Positions 11,901-26,900 are shown, counted from the first letter of the stretch. The stretch is DNA of 64,000 bases from Adenophora triphylla var. japonica (GCA_022495995.1 JAFEMH010001475.1:248001-312000), one strand, 5' to 3'. Notes: generated by a model from the sequence alone, not told the origin. Program-made: numbers and translations.

Positions 11901-14900
11901 TAACTGGAATTTGTGGGTTGTATCCTACTATTGCCTGCCTCTTATGGAAACATATTCAGGGGTAACGAAAAAAGGCTGTAGGTCTAGAAAATAAGTGTGG
12001 GTGAGCGCCCCGATATATTTTATTCCTTTCTACATTTAAAGGGTTTGGAAATGGAGGAGATGCAAGACGTTTGTGGGGCTTTGGCCCGTGGGGTTTGTAT
12101 TTGCAGTTTGTTGGTGTTTGGATGAAGAGAAATGCGAGGATATTTAAGAATCGTAATTACCAAGGCATCTTTTGTGGGAGACAGCGGCTTCTTTAGCTTC
12201 GTTATGGGCATATGCTTATGGTGGCTTCCGGGTTTATCGCTCACTGATTAGAAGGGAGATTGATGTGCTGCGATTATTTAATTTGGAATTCATGTATTTT
12301 CTGTTTCTTTGTAGGTAGATGGACTCCTTGTTGTTTGGCATATTGATCTTCTTTTTATAAACTTTTCTTTTCGTATAAAAAAAGTTAGCTTAAGATACTG
12401 TATGCTTAATGATATTTGGGAAGAAAACAAATACTCCCTCCGTCCCATTTAAAGGTTCACCATTTGAGTAAGGCACAAGAATTAAGGAAAAAGGTTATGT
12501 GTTGTGAGTGTAGATAATTGGGAAGGAGAAAGTGGAGTAAGTGGGTAATTGTTGCGAGTATAACAAGCGTGTCCCATTTTCATATGTGATCTTTTAAATG
12601 CGACACCCATTTGGGAAATAGGTGAATCTTCAAAAGGGATGGAGGGAGCATAAGTAAAAAGTGTGCGATAGTATTAACCATTAGGAAAAGTTTTAACACA
12701 TACTCCTGTCCCGGAATAATATTCCAACTTTTGTAGTTGTCAATTTGTTTGAACTTTGAACAATTATTCAGGTTAATTTTATTATCCTAATGAGAATCTA
12801 AAAATTGTTATTGATAGTATTTATAATGTTGAATCAATAACAAGTTTCAGATTTATTAGGATAATTAAATTAACCTAAATTATTGGTCAAAGTTCGTTCA
12901 AACTGTCAACTAAAAAAGTGAGAACATCATTCCAGGATGGAGGGAGGAAATAATTCAAAATCTCAAATACTTGAGGATTAGGACTTCAATTGGCAATAAA
13001 GGGCGCTTTTCGATTAGTAGCAAAGGGAGATTTATAATTAGCGATGTCTTGCCTGTAAGGACATTTGTGCCTTTACATACAGGATAGAGATAAGGTCAGC
13101 GACCCACTGCAGGTTGGGAGTTGGATGTGCTGAGCACCTGTTACTCTGTAGTAAATATATGTCATGCTCTTCTCTTGCAATATTTCCCTATTTCGTATTT
13201 CCACTTTAATTTTACATGAGTTTTAAAAGTGTGGAATAGTAAGAAATTCTAGTGGCCTACTCAGGAAAGAAAAGTTGTAGGTACAAAAGTAGGAGAAATT
13301 AATTTATTTGGGATTTTAGGAACATGTTTTTGGAACATACACAATTTTATTTTATCATTTTGGTCAGTGAGCAAGTCATAACAATGAACTAAGAAGAGAA
13401 CACAGGGGGATAACCTCATCCCCACATCAAAAGCGTCCAGTGGCCAAATCCTTTTTCTTTCAATGTGTAGTATCTCCTGTGATGCTCGGACTCTTTTGTT
13501 TACCCCGCCGTACCCGTGTTGGACATTCGTACCCAAACTTTGTCGACACATGTCTGGCGGGGTAACCCAAGAGTTCGAGCATCATAAAGTATGTCTTCCT
13601 GTTCTGTATCAATAAAAATCTAACGTGTACAGTTTACTTCGAAATTTCGTAACTTATCATTGGATGACATTGCTTTGTTCAGGTGAATATATTGATGCAC
13701 ACAGCAGATGTGAGCACTCCTCTGAATCTTCCTGAGATAAAAAAACTAAAAAAGCGTCATGCTAATCAGGATCAATATGAAATTTTTGGTACACTTGGTA
13801 CCATTACATCTGCGGCAGAAAAGCATTCTTCAGAATCCAATGGTACGTTTAAGCTGAAAACAGGTGGAACTATGCCAGGTGATGAAGGCTGTCAGTCTGT
13901 GGTGATTACTGCTGCAGTAGACGAAGGGGAAAATGGTTCGTCGGATAATGTTACCAATAATTGCAAAGATGCAATGGTGAAGTCTGCACAAGACGGCAAA
14001 AATATTGCAGACTCCTTGAATGTTGAAAACGGGGGTAAGGAAGTCCAAGATGTCACACTCACTGAAGCAGATAAAGCTTCTGATTTGCAGTCAGTAGAAA
14101 ATACTGACATGGATAGTAGTAATGGAAGCAGGATAGACATGCATGGGAAGAAGAGCTTTGTTGGTGAAAAGATCGAGGGAGGAAATGTGTGTAATGAACT
14201 GAACACTGAACCCATGACCAATGAATACCAGAAGAAGCAGGATATTGGAGATGTGGAGCATGACACTGATGCAAAACTTGAAGATTCTGTTTCCACTGGA
14301 TTGCTTTGTTCAAATAATAACGTGGTCCGAAGAGTTGAATTTTCTGGTGATCAGACTGTTATTTTGGAAGATGAACTTGGAGTAGTAGATGCTGGTGCTC
14401 TATGGGACATTTTCCGGAGGCAAGATGTCCCCAAGCTTGAGGAGTACCTTCGCAAACATCATAAAGAGTTCAGGCATATTTACTGTTGCCCAGTAGAGCA
14501 GGTAATTTGAGAGATCCCTTATGGATTATACATGTGCTGTGATCTTGCTTGACGTGTGAAGATATAATATTTCTGCATCTGCTATTTTCCCCTTTCTGAC
14601 AATAATCAAGCCATAATCTCAATAATATTTTCATTTAAAGTTTTAGAAAGTCCAAAACAAGGCCTGTGTTACATATAAGAAAACCTCTTTTAAGGCTGTT
14701 ATATTCATTTTGCTACTACAATAATCTTTTATTGGGCTCATTTCAACGCGTGAAGCTGTGTACAAAATGTTTCATACTACTTTGAAGTGTTATAATATGA
14801 AGTTGGGTTAGAGTGAACAAAGATGCAAAGATTCCTTAGTAGGTTTAATGTCTCGAATTATGTGGGGGCAGGTTCTCTCTAGCAAACTTAGAATAAAATT

Positions 14901-17900
14901 TAAGTCGTTTTTAGTCTTATCGATGCGGTTAAAGAAAGAGGTCTATCACACATAACCTTTGACTATCTTTGGAGTATATAATTTAATGTAATTGTTGAAC
15001 TTATCACTTAAATGATTTGTTTTGTGATCTCCCAACCGATGTGCAAATTGAGATAAGCTAAAATAGTTAAGCATGAATAAATCATCAAATTATGTTTGTA
15101 ATTTAGAAATTAAAGCTGCCTATCTCATTTGGGTGCATGAGAAAGGGAAGTACCTGAATGATAGGGCTCAAATTACATGTTTTTTGAATGCTAGTATGAG
15201 GAAGTGGGAGGACCTTGCATCGTTTTTTGGTGTGGACAAACCAAGGACTTGCATAAGCTGGCCCCACTTTGATTGATTACCTTTGTACGTCTACTGATTA
15301 CTTATAGCAGAGCCTTTTACTCGCTAATATGGTTAGGAAAGTAGACCTTCGAAGTGTTTCTGAAGGAAAGATCTGTCTCAACTTTTACACCACCATCTGT
15401 CTTTAAATGCTTTTGAAAAACTGGTGAAATATAACTTTTAAATTTAATATAACGGTCCCCCCTCTCTCTCTAGATATTTATATTTCCTTCATGACCTGTT
15501 GCAATTCATCTATAATATCCTTATTCTAAGAAAACGTATAGGGACGAGGTCTGATCCCCATCTCAGCAGCCATGTGTAAGAGTAGGCACTTCTCTTTTGT
15601 AACTATTGTGAGTGTACACATACACACATAGATGCATATATTATGCATGCATGTGAGGAACCCTGGGGAGGGGGTGGGGAGGGGCGTGGGGGCGGTGGTG
15701 GGGCTACAAACACAAACTTGAGAGACATAACCTGTTCTGGTTGGCTGGCAATTTTTTTACGAGATGGCGTTTACGTCTTGCTTGCTTGGCCTGGTTAGTC
15801 GTAACCTCAAAAAGAGCTTACATTTTACTGTACAGTAACCTAAACGGTTGTTCAGGAGGGAGGATATGGGGTGGCAGTAGTATACCTGTATTGATTTGAT
15901 TCATTACCCAAGTATACCTGTTTAGAACTTTTATCATATGATTTTGTTGCCTTATCTGTGAAACATAATAATTATTACGTGAAGGATTTTATGGGATCTA
16001 ATACCTTTGATTACTTGGTAGTGTTGGGTTTTTAGTTGTTATCCTTGCACGTAATGATGAGTTCTGTGTTGTTATCTGCTGTCACTTTATGAAACCTTGT
16101 CATACGCCTTGCATCTTCCATCAATAACAGGAGGCACATTGTTGTTTGTAACTTTGTCATATTAGTAATATAGCGTTGTTATCTCTATAGCGAAGTAGTA
16201 AACTGATGGAAAGTTCTAACCTGTTTAAGTTTCTTGCTTGCTCGCAACTATGATGATCAACTGATTTATTTTATTACTTAACTGAACCATAACTAATCAA
16301 TATGCAGAAATTGGGAACATGAAATAAGTTTTTGTTCTTTTGAGTAAAATACAATATTTCGGCCTAGTACCATTTATGTTCAGGATATAATGTATTTTAT
16401 TTGATTCACTCCGATTATACAGATAACATTTTTTTTGTTGCAATAAATGGAATTCATTTTTGATTATGTATGTTTTCAACGTTGTTTACTAATTTCCTTT
16501 TTTATAGGTTGTTCACCCTATTCATGATCAAACATTCTATCTGTCCTCATATCATAAAAGGAAGCTGAAGGAGGAGTTTGGTTAGTTTTTTGTTTGAGCT
16601 TGTTTCCCTACATGCTTTATATTCATTTATTTTGGTTAACTGAAATCATTTCTGGTATATAGGTGTTGAGCCCTGGACTTTTGTTCAAAGAGTTGGGGAT
16701 GCGGTTTTCATACCTGCTGGATGTCCTCATCAAGTTAGAAATCTGAAGGTGATTAACTTTTGTTGATTGCTAGCTCTTGTGATCTGGTCTATTCAATACA
16801 GAGTACTATATGTTATGCCATTGGGGTTATCATCAACTTGCAATTTATATTGACTTAACAATGTATTTTCCTTCCAAAGTGTTTTACCATACTCCCTCCG
16901 TCCAAAAATGATCTTCCCACTTTTTTTGCCGTTACTACGAATGAACTTTGAGCAATAATTTTAGATTGATTTAATTATACTAATGTAAATCTAAAACTTT
17001 ATTGTTGATGGTATATCAATAACAAATTTTAGATTTTCATTTGTATAATTAAACCAACCTAAAATTATAGCTCTAAGTTCCTTCGTAGTAACGGCAAAAA
17101 AAGAGGGAAGATCATTTTGGGATAGAGGGAGTATGTTGATAATATGGGGAACCTGCCCATGTTAAGTGGGAGTATTAAAATATGAGAAAAACTTGGAAAA
17201 GGAGATCAGCTACAAAATATACCTCGGCGTCACACCTAGGTCACAATCACTCTATCGAGGGTTCTTGTGGTGCAAACCAAAAGGAATGATGCATCACACA
17301 CATATATATATAGGGCAATACAAATTTTTAGAGCCAAGATTACTTGGGGGCAAAGTTAACCTGGGGACTAAATCATTATCAAAAGTGATGAACAAATAAT
17401 AACCTCACAAGTGCACGAGCAAGTAGCAACCGTTGTAGTATGCAGAGCAAGGGTCGATTGCAGAGACTTGAAGGATAGAGAACAGTGTAAAGGCAATAAA
17501 TAAACATATGATTCTGAGATTGATTCTAAACTATTTATTAAAACAATGAAATAAAGCAGAGCAATTGAGTACAAGTTCAGATATGTGAGAAAGACTACGG
17601 ATTGGTTCACAAGTATATTCCTTGTGATCAATTTCTCTATTATCTTAATTAATTGTGGGTGTTCTTCACTAGTGTGAAGACTGGTACCGTTCGGTGTTCT
17701 GGTTAAAGTCCAAGTATTCTTCTGCTGCTATGTATTCTGTAAGGTCCACATGACATGCAAAGAATTCCTCAAGAACAATGGAATATATGAACTCGAATGC
17801 TATATCGGCCGTAAGCCTCTCAACACGTTTCAATTATCACAGGATGGCTTATATATAATTAACCCACTTACATGGAATTTAATTACATCCACTAAACATC

Positions 17901-20900
17901 AATCATGCACAATATTTTGAACTATTGAACGCAAGAGAATGAGGAAGAATAAAAACACATTTGATAAACCCAACAATAAATTAATTTAATAAATTTAGTA
18001 CTAATGATCATAGGTTTTGATACAAGTCACCTCCAATCTGTAGATACGAGAAGATTAGTTCATCATAATCATAAACTGATGAATCGTAATCTTAGATATG
18101 TAAGTAATCGTAAAAGAGAGTTTGAATGGAGGTAAAAGCTCTTCTCAAACCCTCCGATTCGTATGTCAAAAGCTACCTAAAACTATGCCAGGTTGTCCTA
18201 TTTATACTAGAATTAGGGATAAAAATGCAAGAATTTTGCTGGAAGAAGGATTCTGGTTGTCGTCATGCGCCCTCCCTAGGAGGGCTCGTAGATTTGCTGG
18301 AGGCCTATGTGGCGTCCTCTTGAGGAGGGCACATTGATTCTCTGGATTTTCTTCTCTTTAAGGATCCCTTTTTGTGGTTCCTGGCAGCCCCCCTTCCCTT
18401 AATTCTCCACAGGTCCTTTGCCCATTCTTATGAAATTCTGATAATTTTTTGAACTTTCTGGAATGCCTTTAAATTCTTTACTTTCCTCAAAACTTCATCC
18501 TTTCATCCTTGTTTTCTGTAAATCTCTAGAAACCCAATCAAACTAACACAAAACCCAAGGATTTTGCCACTAACAAGTCCGGAAAATACCCAACAAATGA
18601 GTATAAAACACATTCATCAAAAAGCTACAGTAAATAAATGGCAAAGCTACTACTTGAATCACAGTCCTCTGTGGCAGCCCACAAAAATACTGCCCTTGAT
18701 TAAATTATTAAAACACCCTAGTAAACAAACTATTAGAATACAAAGATAAGTCATAAAGCTACCAAGGAAAATGCTAAGCTAAGACTATGCAATAGAAAAT
18801 TTCTGAACATCACTCCCACCGAAATTACCACAATTTTTCTTTCATCCAATGTTGTTTGGTTTCCTTACATTATTCAACCAGTGAGTGAATTAGATTGAAC
18901 TGGCTAGAAATGCTTAGAAAGAATCAAAACTTTGCCATTAAAGAAAGAAAGGATCGGTTGAGAAATGAGGTGATCATGGGAAAAGTAGGAGTTGCATTTA
19001 TTGAAGATAAAATGAAGGAGAATTGATTAAGGTGGTTTAGTCATATGAGACGGAGATCGAGTTATACACCGGTTAAGAGGCCTAAAGTGTGGATAAGTGA
19101 TAAAATGGTGAGGGGCTAGGGGAAGGCTTAAGAAAACATGGATAATGGTGATTAAAAATGATATTAGTTTACTTGGGTTAGTGAAGGGCAAAAATTCAGG
19201 TGGGTAATGGGAGTTGATTTTTTTCCTTTCCTTTTTTCTCTTTTCCCTATATATATTCTTTACATTATCATTATTATTTTCTCTCTTCTTTTCCTTTTCC
19301 AAATTTTATTCCCACCTATTTCTTCTTTTAACTTTAACTTTTAACTTTTTTTCTCACATCTTTTCTTTCACGATGACATATGAGGATTCATGTTAGTCGA
19401 CCCGAAATTCTTTTGGGAATAAGGGCTTTTTTTTTTTTTGTTGTTGTTGTTGTTGTAAGTTGTCAAAATCAAGCACAGGGGAGCTGCTTGTCAAAGACTG
19501 CCATTTTACAAATTGTTTTCTTATCTAGGTATGATCCACCTGACCTGAAACATAGCTATTCTATAGTGGTCACACAATTAAGTGTAAGTTCCTTTTTAGG
19601 GGAAAATAACTTTAAGAGCTTACTTAAAATTATATGCGGCAAAATGTTTTCCGGGATGTCACTCAATCCGATGATACCTTTTGGGTTTGTTATAAAATTG
19701 ATACATATTCACTTGTGAAGCTTATTGTCATTAGCACGATACTATTTGTTAGCTTATCCTTATACTTTTTCTAGGTATGGGATGTCATTCAGCTATTTGA
19801 CTCGCACTTCATTGAGTTATATTATCAATATCACTTCCTTTGTAGCCACTTTAGAACTCATAAGAGCCGACATTAGCATGTTCGATGCAACTCTTTAGTC
19901 TTTACTTTTCTCCCCTTGTCTGTTTTGGTTATTCTATACATTCAGTATCCTGATTTTTTCATTTTACAGTCTTGCATAAAGGTTGCACTTGATTTCGTTT
20001 CACCTGAAAATATTGGTGAGTGCATTCGTTTGACAGAGGAGTTTAGAGTTCTTCCCAAGAACCATTTAGCTAAAGAAGACAAAGTGGAGGTACAATCCTT
20101 TCTTGATTAGTTCTGTCTTTTTGTCTACCATCTTTATTTATTTTTATTGTGTTTTGAGTTTTCTCTGAGTGGTGTGGTGGCGCCGGCCGTGGCGTGTGTG
20201 TTGGATGTTGGGATATTATGTTTTTTGAACGAATGGATATGAAGAGTCATTCTCAAGGATCCCAAAGCGTATGTTTTTCTAAGATCTCCGTTTGACTTGG
20301 TCCGAATTGGTAAATTTATATGTGATAGTGATACAGTGCTGAAATAGTCAGCGATAATTGCTTGTTAAAATTGCATACTGTGCTGATATTAGTTTAGAAT
20401 TTGAATAAGTTGATAAATGTTTGCACAGTTTTAATTTTGTGTTGCACTTTGAATTCCTACATTTTTAGATGTTTTTTTGTTTCCAGATCTTTCTGAAATG
20501 TGTTTAGAGCGGTTTAACTCTGCTGTTCTCAAGGGAACATGAAACCTCATGCTCTCACCCACCAAAATTGTCCTCAAACTTCAGTTCTTCACAACCTTTT
20601 TTTTGTGTGGAGAAAGTTAAGGTTGCTGGGCTTTTAAGATGAAAGATTATTTTCAGGCCTTTGATCTGTGAGAAGTTGTGGTAAATGATTTCGATTCAGC
20701 AACACTACTAGCCAACCAACATTGACGCAAATCAAACATCACATTGACGACGAGTCAAAGATGTTTTAAGACTAGAACAACATTTTTGTAGCACTTTTGG
20801 AGGATGTTTTCGCTAAGATAGTGACTTGTGATACTCCAAAGGAAGTTTGGGATTCACTTGAGACGGAATACCAAAGCAATGACAAGACAAAAAGAATGCA

Positions 20901-23900
20901 ATTATTGAATCTTGCTTAGGAATGTGAGACTCAAAGGATGCATTAATCTTAAAACATGAAGTACTTGTTGTTGCATGCCTCAGTATCTGTTCAATAAGGA
21001 AACGTGGATTTGTTGACCAAGTCTTTAGGATTTTCTGTTTTGAATTAGATGTTGCTATTTTTTAGCTAGTGGTTAGTGTGTTGCTAATTTTTAGTAAAGA
21101 GTGGGCTGTTACTACTTGATAGTGGCCAGATCAAAGGTCAGAATTGGCAATGGAGAGTGCATAAATGTAAAAGGAAAGGGAACAGTGGCAATTGAAAGTT
21201 ATTTAGGTACTAAAACAATTACTGATGTTCTTTATGTACCTGAAATTAATCAAAATTTGCTAAGTGTTTGGCAGTTGCTTGAAAAGGGATATAAAATTCT
21301 GTTTGAAGACAAAATGTGTCTAATCAAGGATGCAGATGATCAACAATTGTTCAAGGTGAGAATGAAGGGAAAAGCTTTTCCGTTGGACCTGATGGAGGCG
21401 GACCAAAGTGCATTTCCAAGTTCAGTTAACACTGATTCTCAGCTTTGGCACAAGAGGTTGGGGCACTTTTATAATTATGCATTGTAGCTGATGAAGAAAA
21501 AGGAGCTCGTGAAAGGATTGCCATCACTAGATGAACTTCCGTCTCATTGTAGTGCGTGTCAATATGGCAAGCAAACAAGGGAGCCATTTTTGCAAAGTAC
21601 ACAAAGAGCATCAGAGAAGCTGCAGCTAATCCACACTGATCTTTGTGGACCTCAAACTGAACCATCATTACAAGGAAGCAAGTATTATATTGCCTTCATT
21701 GATGATCTAACAAGAATGTGTTGGATTTACTTCCTAAGGTTCAAGTCTGAGGTTGCAAAAGTGTTCATGAAATTCAAAGCTTGGATTGAGAACCAAAGCA
21801 GGTGCCGAATTCAGATTTTAAGATCAGACAATGGAAAGGAGTACACATCAGACCAGTTTAATTTGTTCTGTGAAGAAGCGGGAATTGAACACCAGCTTAC
21901 TGTCCCTTATACTCCGCAACAAAATGGGGTTAGTGAGAGGAAGAATAGAACAATTATGGAGATGGCTCGATGCATGTTACATGAGAAAGGGCTCCCTAAT
22001 AAGTTTTGGGCAGAAGCAGCAAATACTGCTGTATTTTTACTGAATAGACTCCCTACAAAGGCTGTCAAAGGAAAAACACCCTTTGAAGCATGGTATGGCT
22101 ATAAACCTTTTGTAAAAAATCTTAAAGTCTTTGGTTGTCTTTGTTATTCACATGTACCTCAGGTTAAAAGAGGGCGATTCCCGGCATATTCATTGGCTAT
22201 AGCTACGTCTCTAAGGCTTATAGAATTTTTCAGCCCCAAGATGGAAAGATTCTAATAAGCAGTGATGTTTATTTTGTTGAAGAGGAACAATGGTGTTGGG
22301 AAGAAAAAGAAGGAGAGCAGATTGATAATCTTCCGCTATTACATAATCCGTCAATCGAAAGTACAAACTCTCCGTTGGTGCATGAGGAAAACATTGATGA
22401 TCCTAACATTGATGATCCTCCTGTTAGAGGTACCAGATTGCTCTCTGATATATATCAGAGATGTAATGTTGCAGTTTTTGAGCCGGCCGGATTCGCTGAA
22501 GCTGAGAAGGATTCAAAGTGGGTGGTCGCAATGTAGGAGGAGCTGAATATGATTGAAAATAATCAGACCTGGCAGCTTGTTGATAGGCCTGAAAACAGGA
22601 AGGTTATTGGAGTCAAATGGGTGTTCAGAGCAGCTTGTTGATAGGCCTGAAAACAAAACAGGAAGGTTATTGGAGTCAAATGGGTGTTCAGAACAAAGCT
22701 GAACGTAGATGGTTCCGTCAACAAGTACAAGGCCAGACTTGTGGTAAAGGGGTTTGCTCAAGTGTTTGGTATTGATTTTTCAGAGACGTTTGCTCCAGTT
22801 GCACGCCTCGATACAATCAGGTTGCTTCTTTCATTGGCTGCACAAAAGGGTTGGAAGGTATTTCAACTTGATGTTAAGTCTACATTTCTAAATGGTTACT
22901 TGCACGAGGAAATATATGTTGAGCAGCCTGAAGGATTTTCAGTGAAAGGGCAGGAAAACAAGGTGTATTTGCTGAAAAAGGCCTTGTATGGTCTGAAACA
23001 GGCTCCAAGGGCATGGTACAGCAGAATAGATGAGCATTTTTTGAGTCTTGGCTTTACAAGGAGTCTAAGTGAGCCTACTCTATATGTTAAACATTCTAAT
23101 GCTGATATTTTAATTATTTCACTATATTTGGATGATCTCTTAGTTACAGGAAGTAATGCTACCCTTATTGAACAATTCAAAAAAGTGATGATGAAGGTCT
23201 TTGAAAAATGACTGACCTAGGAGCAATGGCATTCTTCCTTGGAATGGAGATTAGACAAGATCAGCCATGTGTTTTCATATGTCAAAAATGGTATGCTAAG
23301 CAAATTTTAAGGAAGTTTCTGATGGAAGATTGCAAGTCAATGAGTACTCCTATGAATAAAAAAAGGAGAAACTCTGCAAGGAAGATGGTGCAGAAAAGGT
23401 TAATGAGGCTGTGTACAGAAGCCTTATAGGTTGTTTAATGTACCTCACAGCTACTAGGCCTGATATTACGCAAGCCGTGAGTATGTTGTCAAGGTTTCTG
23501 CACTGTGCAAGTGAGGAGCATCTTAAAGAAGCGAAACGAGTCCTAAGATATGTCAAAGGAACCACTAATTATGGAGTGTTGTTTAATCATGGTCATACTT
23601 TTAATTTTCATTGTTTCTCATATAGCGATTGGGAAGGTTCTATTGATGACATGAAGATTACCTCGGGGTACTGTTTCACACTTGGTTCGGGAGTGTTCTC
23701 ATGGAGCTCTAAAAAACAAGAGATAGTGGCTCAATCAATCTTGAAGCCGAATTTATAGGCTGCAATGTGTAAATCAAGTTTTATGGCTAAGGTAGGTACT
23801 CGCTGATTTGAAGATGGATCAAGAAGAAGGCACTCAAGTGTTTATGGACAACCAGGCAGCTATTGCAATCTCCAACAATCCAGTCTTCCATGGAAAAACC

Positions 23901-26900
23901 AAGCACTTCGACATCAAGCTGTATTTCCTTAGAGAAGTTCAGAAAAATGGTGAAGCTTGTTTGATTTATTGCAAAACAGTTGATCAGTTGGCTGATATTT
24001 TCACTAAGGCTCTTCCAACAGGCACATTTGAGTTTCTAAGGGAGAAGCTAGGAGTTTGCAGCTACTGATTCAAGGAGGAGTGTTGTTGCATGCCTCAGTA
24101 TCTGTTGAATAAGGAAACATGGACTTGTTGACCAAGTCTTTAGGATTTTCTGTTTTGAATTAGTTGTTGCTATTTTTTAGCTAGTGGTTAGTGTGTTGCT
24201 AATTTTTAGTTAAGAGTGCGCCTGTTACTACTTGATAGTGGCCAGATTTTTTAGGAACTTTTGTTGTTGATTTCTCTATTTAAAAAGATTCAGTTCTCAG
24301 AAATAAATATGCAAGTTTTCATACTTCTCTTCTTTTTATTATTGCTGCTGCCTTTGTTGTTATAATTCCAACAGTACTATTCCGACATATCAAGGCTAAA
24401 GCTGACAAGATCAAATTGCTTTGGGATAGGAGGATTGTGTAAACTCCTGTTAGATTGCCTGGAAAGGTTTGAGTCTAAAATGTCCTCATTTGAGTACTCC
24501 ATAGGCATTTCACAGATTAGTTTGAACAGAACCGTTCATGCCTTTGAAGTTTGAAGCACAAGAACAAAGAAGAGAAATTCAACTAGAGTTGATTTAAGGT
24601 GCATTTCAAGCTATGATGAAAGAAAATGCACATTCACACGACACAATGAGCAAACAAGCTGGAAATTGGAGGCACGGGAAAGGAGTTTCCATTAAAGGAT
24701 AACATGATAAAGATAAGCATCCCCAATACATAAATGTCTCGGCGCCCGTTACTCTAATTCGTTTGAAGGAAAGTAATGGGGTTCATTTCGAGGAAGATGA
24801 TTCGAAATGTAATGCTTCTTTACGTGATTTTCTTCGTTTGTATTGCCTTTCTTTAATTTACTGGGCACCTATTTGTTAGTTTGGGATTTGGGGAAGGGGG
24901 TGATGTAATTGCTTGGAATTTTCATTTCTTTCGTAGTTTTGAATGATAGAGAATTTGCTGATTATTGGTGCTCTCCCTTTTTTTTAATCTCATTTTTGTT
25001 TGTCAGACAAACATGATTCTCAAGTTTGAGTTCTAGAGGCATCAAGAATTTGTTTATGTAAAATTTACTTAACTTTCGGATCTGGAGTGAAACCCTGCTC
25101 CATCTTATTTTTAAAAAGTCAATCTTCCTTCAAAATTAAGACATTTGTGCGGATTCTAGTGCTTAATAAACTCAATACTAACGACAATTTGTAGATTTGT
25201 CACTCTACTAAATGTCTGTCGCCAAATTGGTATGTGAACGACAGAGAATTTGATGATACACATGATCATCTCTTTTTTCAATGTAGTTTGGCTCAATATC
25301 TTTGGAATTATTTGTCAGAGGTGGTTGGGGAAGTGTGGGGTGAGCCCCAAATCCATAATTTTTTATTCAGACTCAGTTCAAAGACTTCAACAAAGCAGTA
25401 GATGCAATTTTTTTTTTTTCCAGTTCTATTTTGATGGAAAGGAATGCAATGATTTTTAAAAATCATTGTTTAACAAAGCATTGTTTGTGCGATAAAGTAA
25501 AGTGGTGTCATTAGCCTCTCTCTAGGCATATGTCAATGGTGTGTTTTGAGGTTTATCACTCAATGACTTCAAATGAAACCATTGCTATAGATGTGTAGTT
25601 TTTCTGTATTTTACTCCTTCGTCTATCCTTTTGTATTTTGATCTCCTAATATACGTTATTTTTCTATAAATAAATGAGTTGCCGAAAATCAACTAGAGAT
25701 GAACGATTGTTTGTTGCAACTTGTTTTGCAATTAACAATAGTAATGATGCATTCCTCATTGATTGTGGTTGCAGTCAGCACATGACCTTTTATGATAGCA
25801 GTATGTTCACAGAGTTGGGAGGTGCTCCTCAAAGGTTAAACTCGAAAATGGCAATACTCTTTAGTCTAAGGAAAAAAGAATCGTTGTCTCCGAGTGGTAT
25901 TGGGATTATTTTGAGATTTATCAATCTAATAGCAGCTATAATATGATTCTAATTACATTATTGGCTTCTCAAGATCTTTAATACACTCTTCCTTAAACCT
26001 GCATAAATTAAGATTCCCTTATATTTGCTTTTCCGGGACTTTTATCAACAACATTATTCTCCCCTAGTTGGAGAAAACTCGACTCATGTTTTGAAGTGGT
26101 GAACTATAAGAAGAAGAATATGCAATCGTTGGACCAGCAACCACATGCATGTTTCATGCGGTAAGTTTGATATCTCCAAGGCCGTGATAGTAGATGCATC
26201 AAGCAAAAGATCTCAATTTAATTCTCCCTCCTACTTTCCTTTCTGATCCATCCTAGTTTAAGGTTTTTAGTTGCTTTATTACATAAATAGCAAAGTATAA
26301 ATATTGTTTTGGACAATCATGTCCTTATAAAGTTCATATAATTACAAAAAAAAAACCATTACTTATCTATCTATTTTCACCCACTTTGTGAATAGTGTTT
26401 TAGAGAATTGTGTCCTCAACTCACTACTATTGTTGGGCCCATTTTTACCTTGGTTTCTTAATAAGATTGTAAAGTCAAACTAAGAATTTAAATCGGGACA
26501 GAGGTAGTATATTCATCTACACAAAACAATGTGCTGGAACCAATAGTTCTTTTGGATATTTGATTGCATCATGAGAAAAACTATTCATCACCCTCAACCG
26601 TCTTGAATAAATATTCCCATTTGGCTCCACCTCTTTTGATTTTCTAATACACTTTTCGATATTAGTGATGACAGAGTATTTCTTGTAACTCATCTAGAGA
26701 CATTTTTGTCTCCGGTAACTGTCGAGATTCATAAACAAAAACAACTAAAGCTAGTAACATTCTCCGCCTTTGTACTTGTACTCATAAACTTCTTGTGACT
26801 ATTTCTAACACATAATCTTGATAGCTGTTGTAGGGGAATGGAACAAGACAACATTGTGTTACCAATCGAGCCAAGCTACCTTTTAGGGTTGAGGATGTGG

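Larger units (their letters stand above)
20966..24373 (+). mobile_element. Internally deleted Copia element in intron 11
   Basis: It begins TGTTG and ends CAACA, with exact 5-bp duplications GTACT at 20961-20965 and 24374-24378. The left LTR is only about 166 bp (20966-21131), against a 293-bp right LTR (24081-24373). The sequence jumps from mid-LTR straight into pol, so the rest of the LTR, primer-binding site, gag and most of the protease are deleted. A purine-rich tract (AAGGAGGAG) directly precedes the right LTR. It has inserted into an older gag copy. Confidence 0.9.

Noticed and set aside
15073..15276. 67-residue frame in intron 8 as a possible small gene
   Set aside because: No recognisable family and no promoter or conservation evidence; it lies inside an intron of the demethylase gene.
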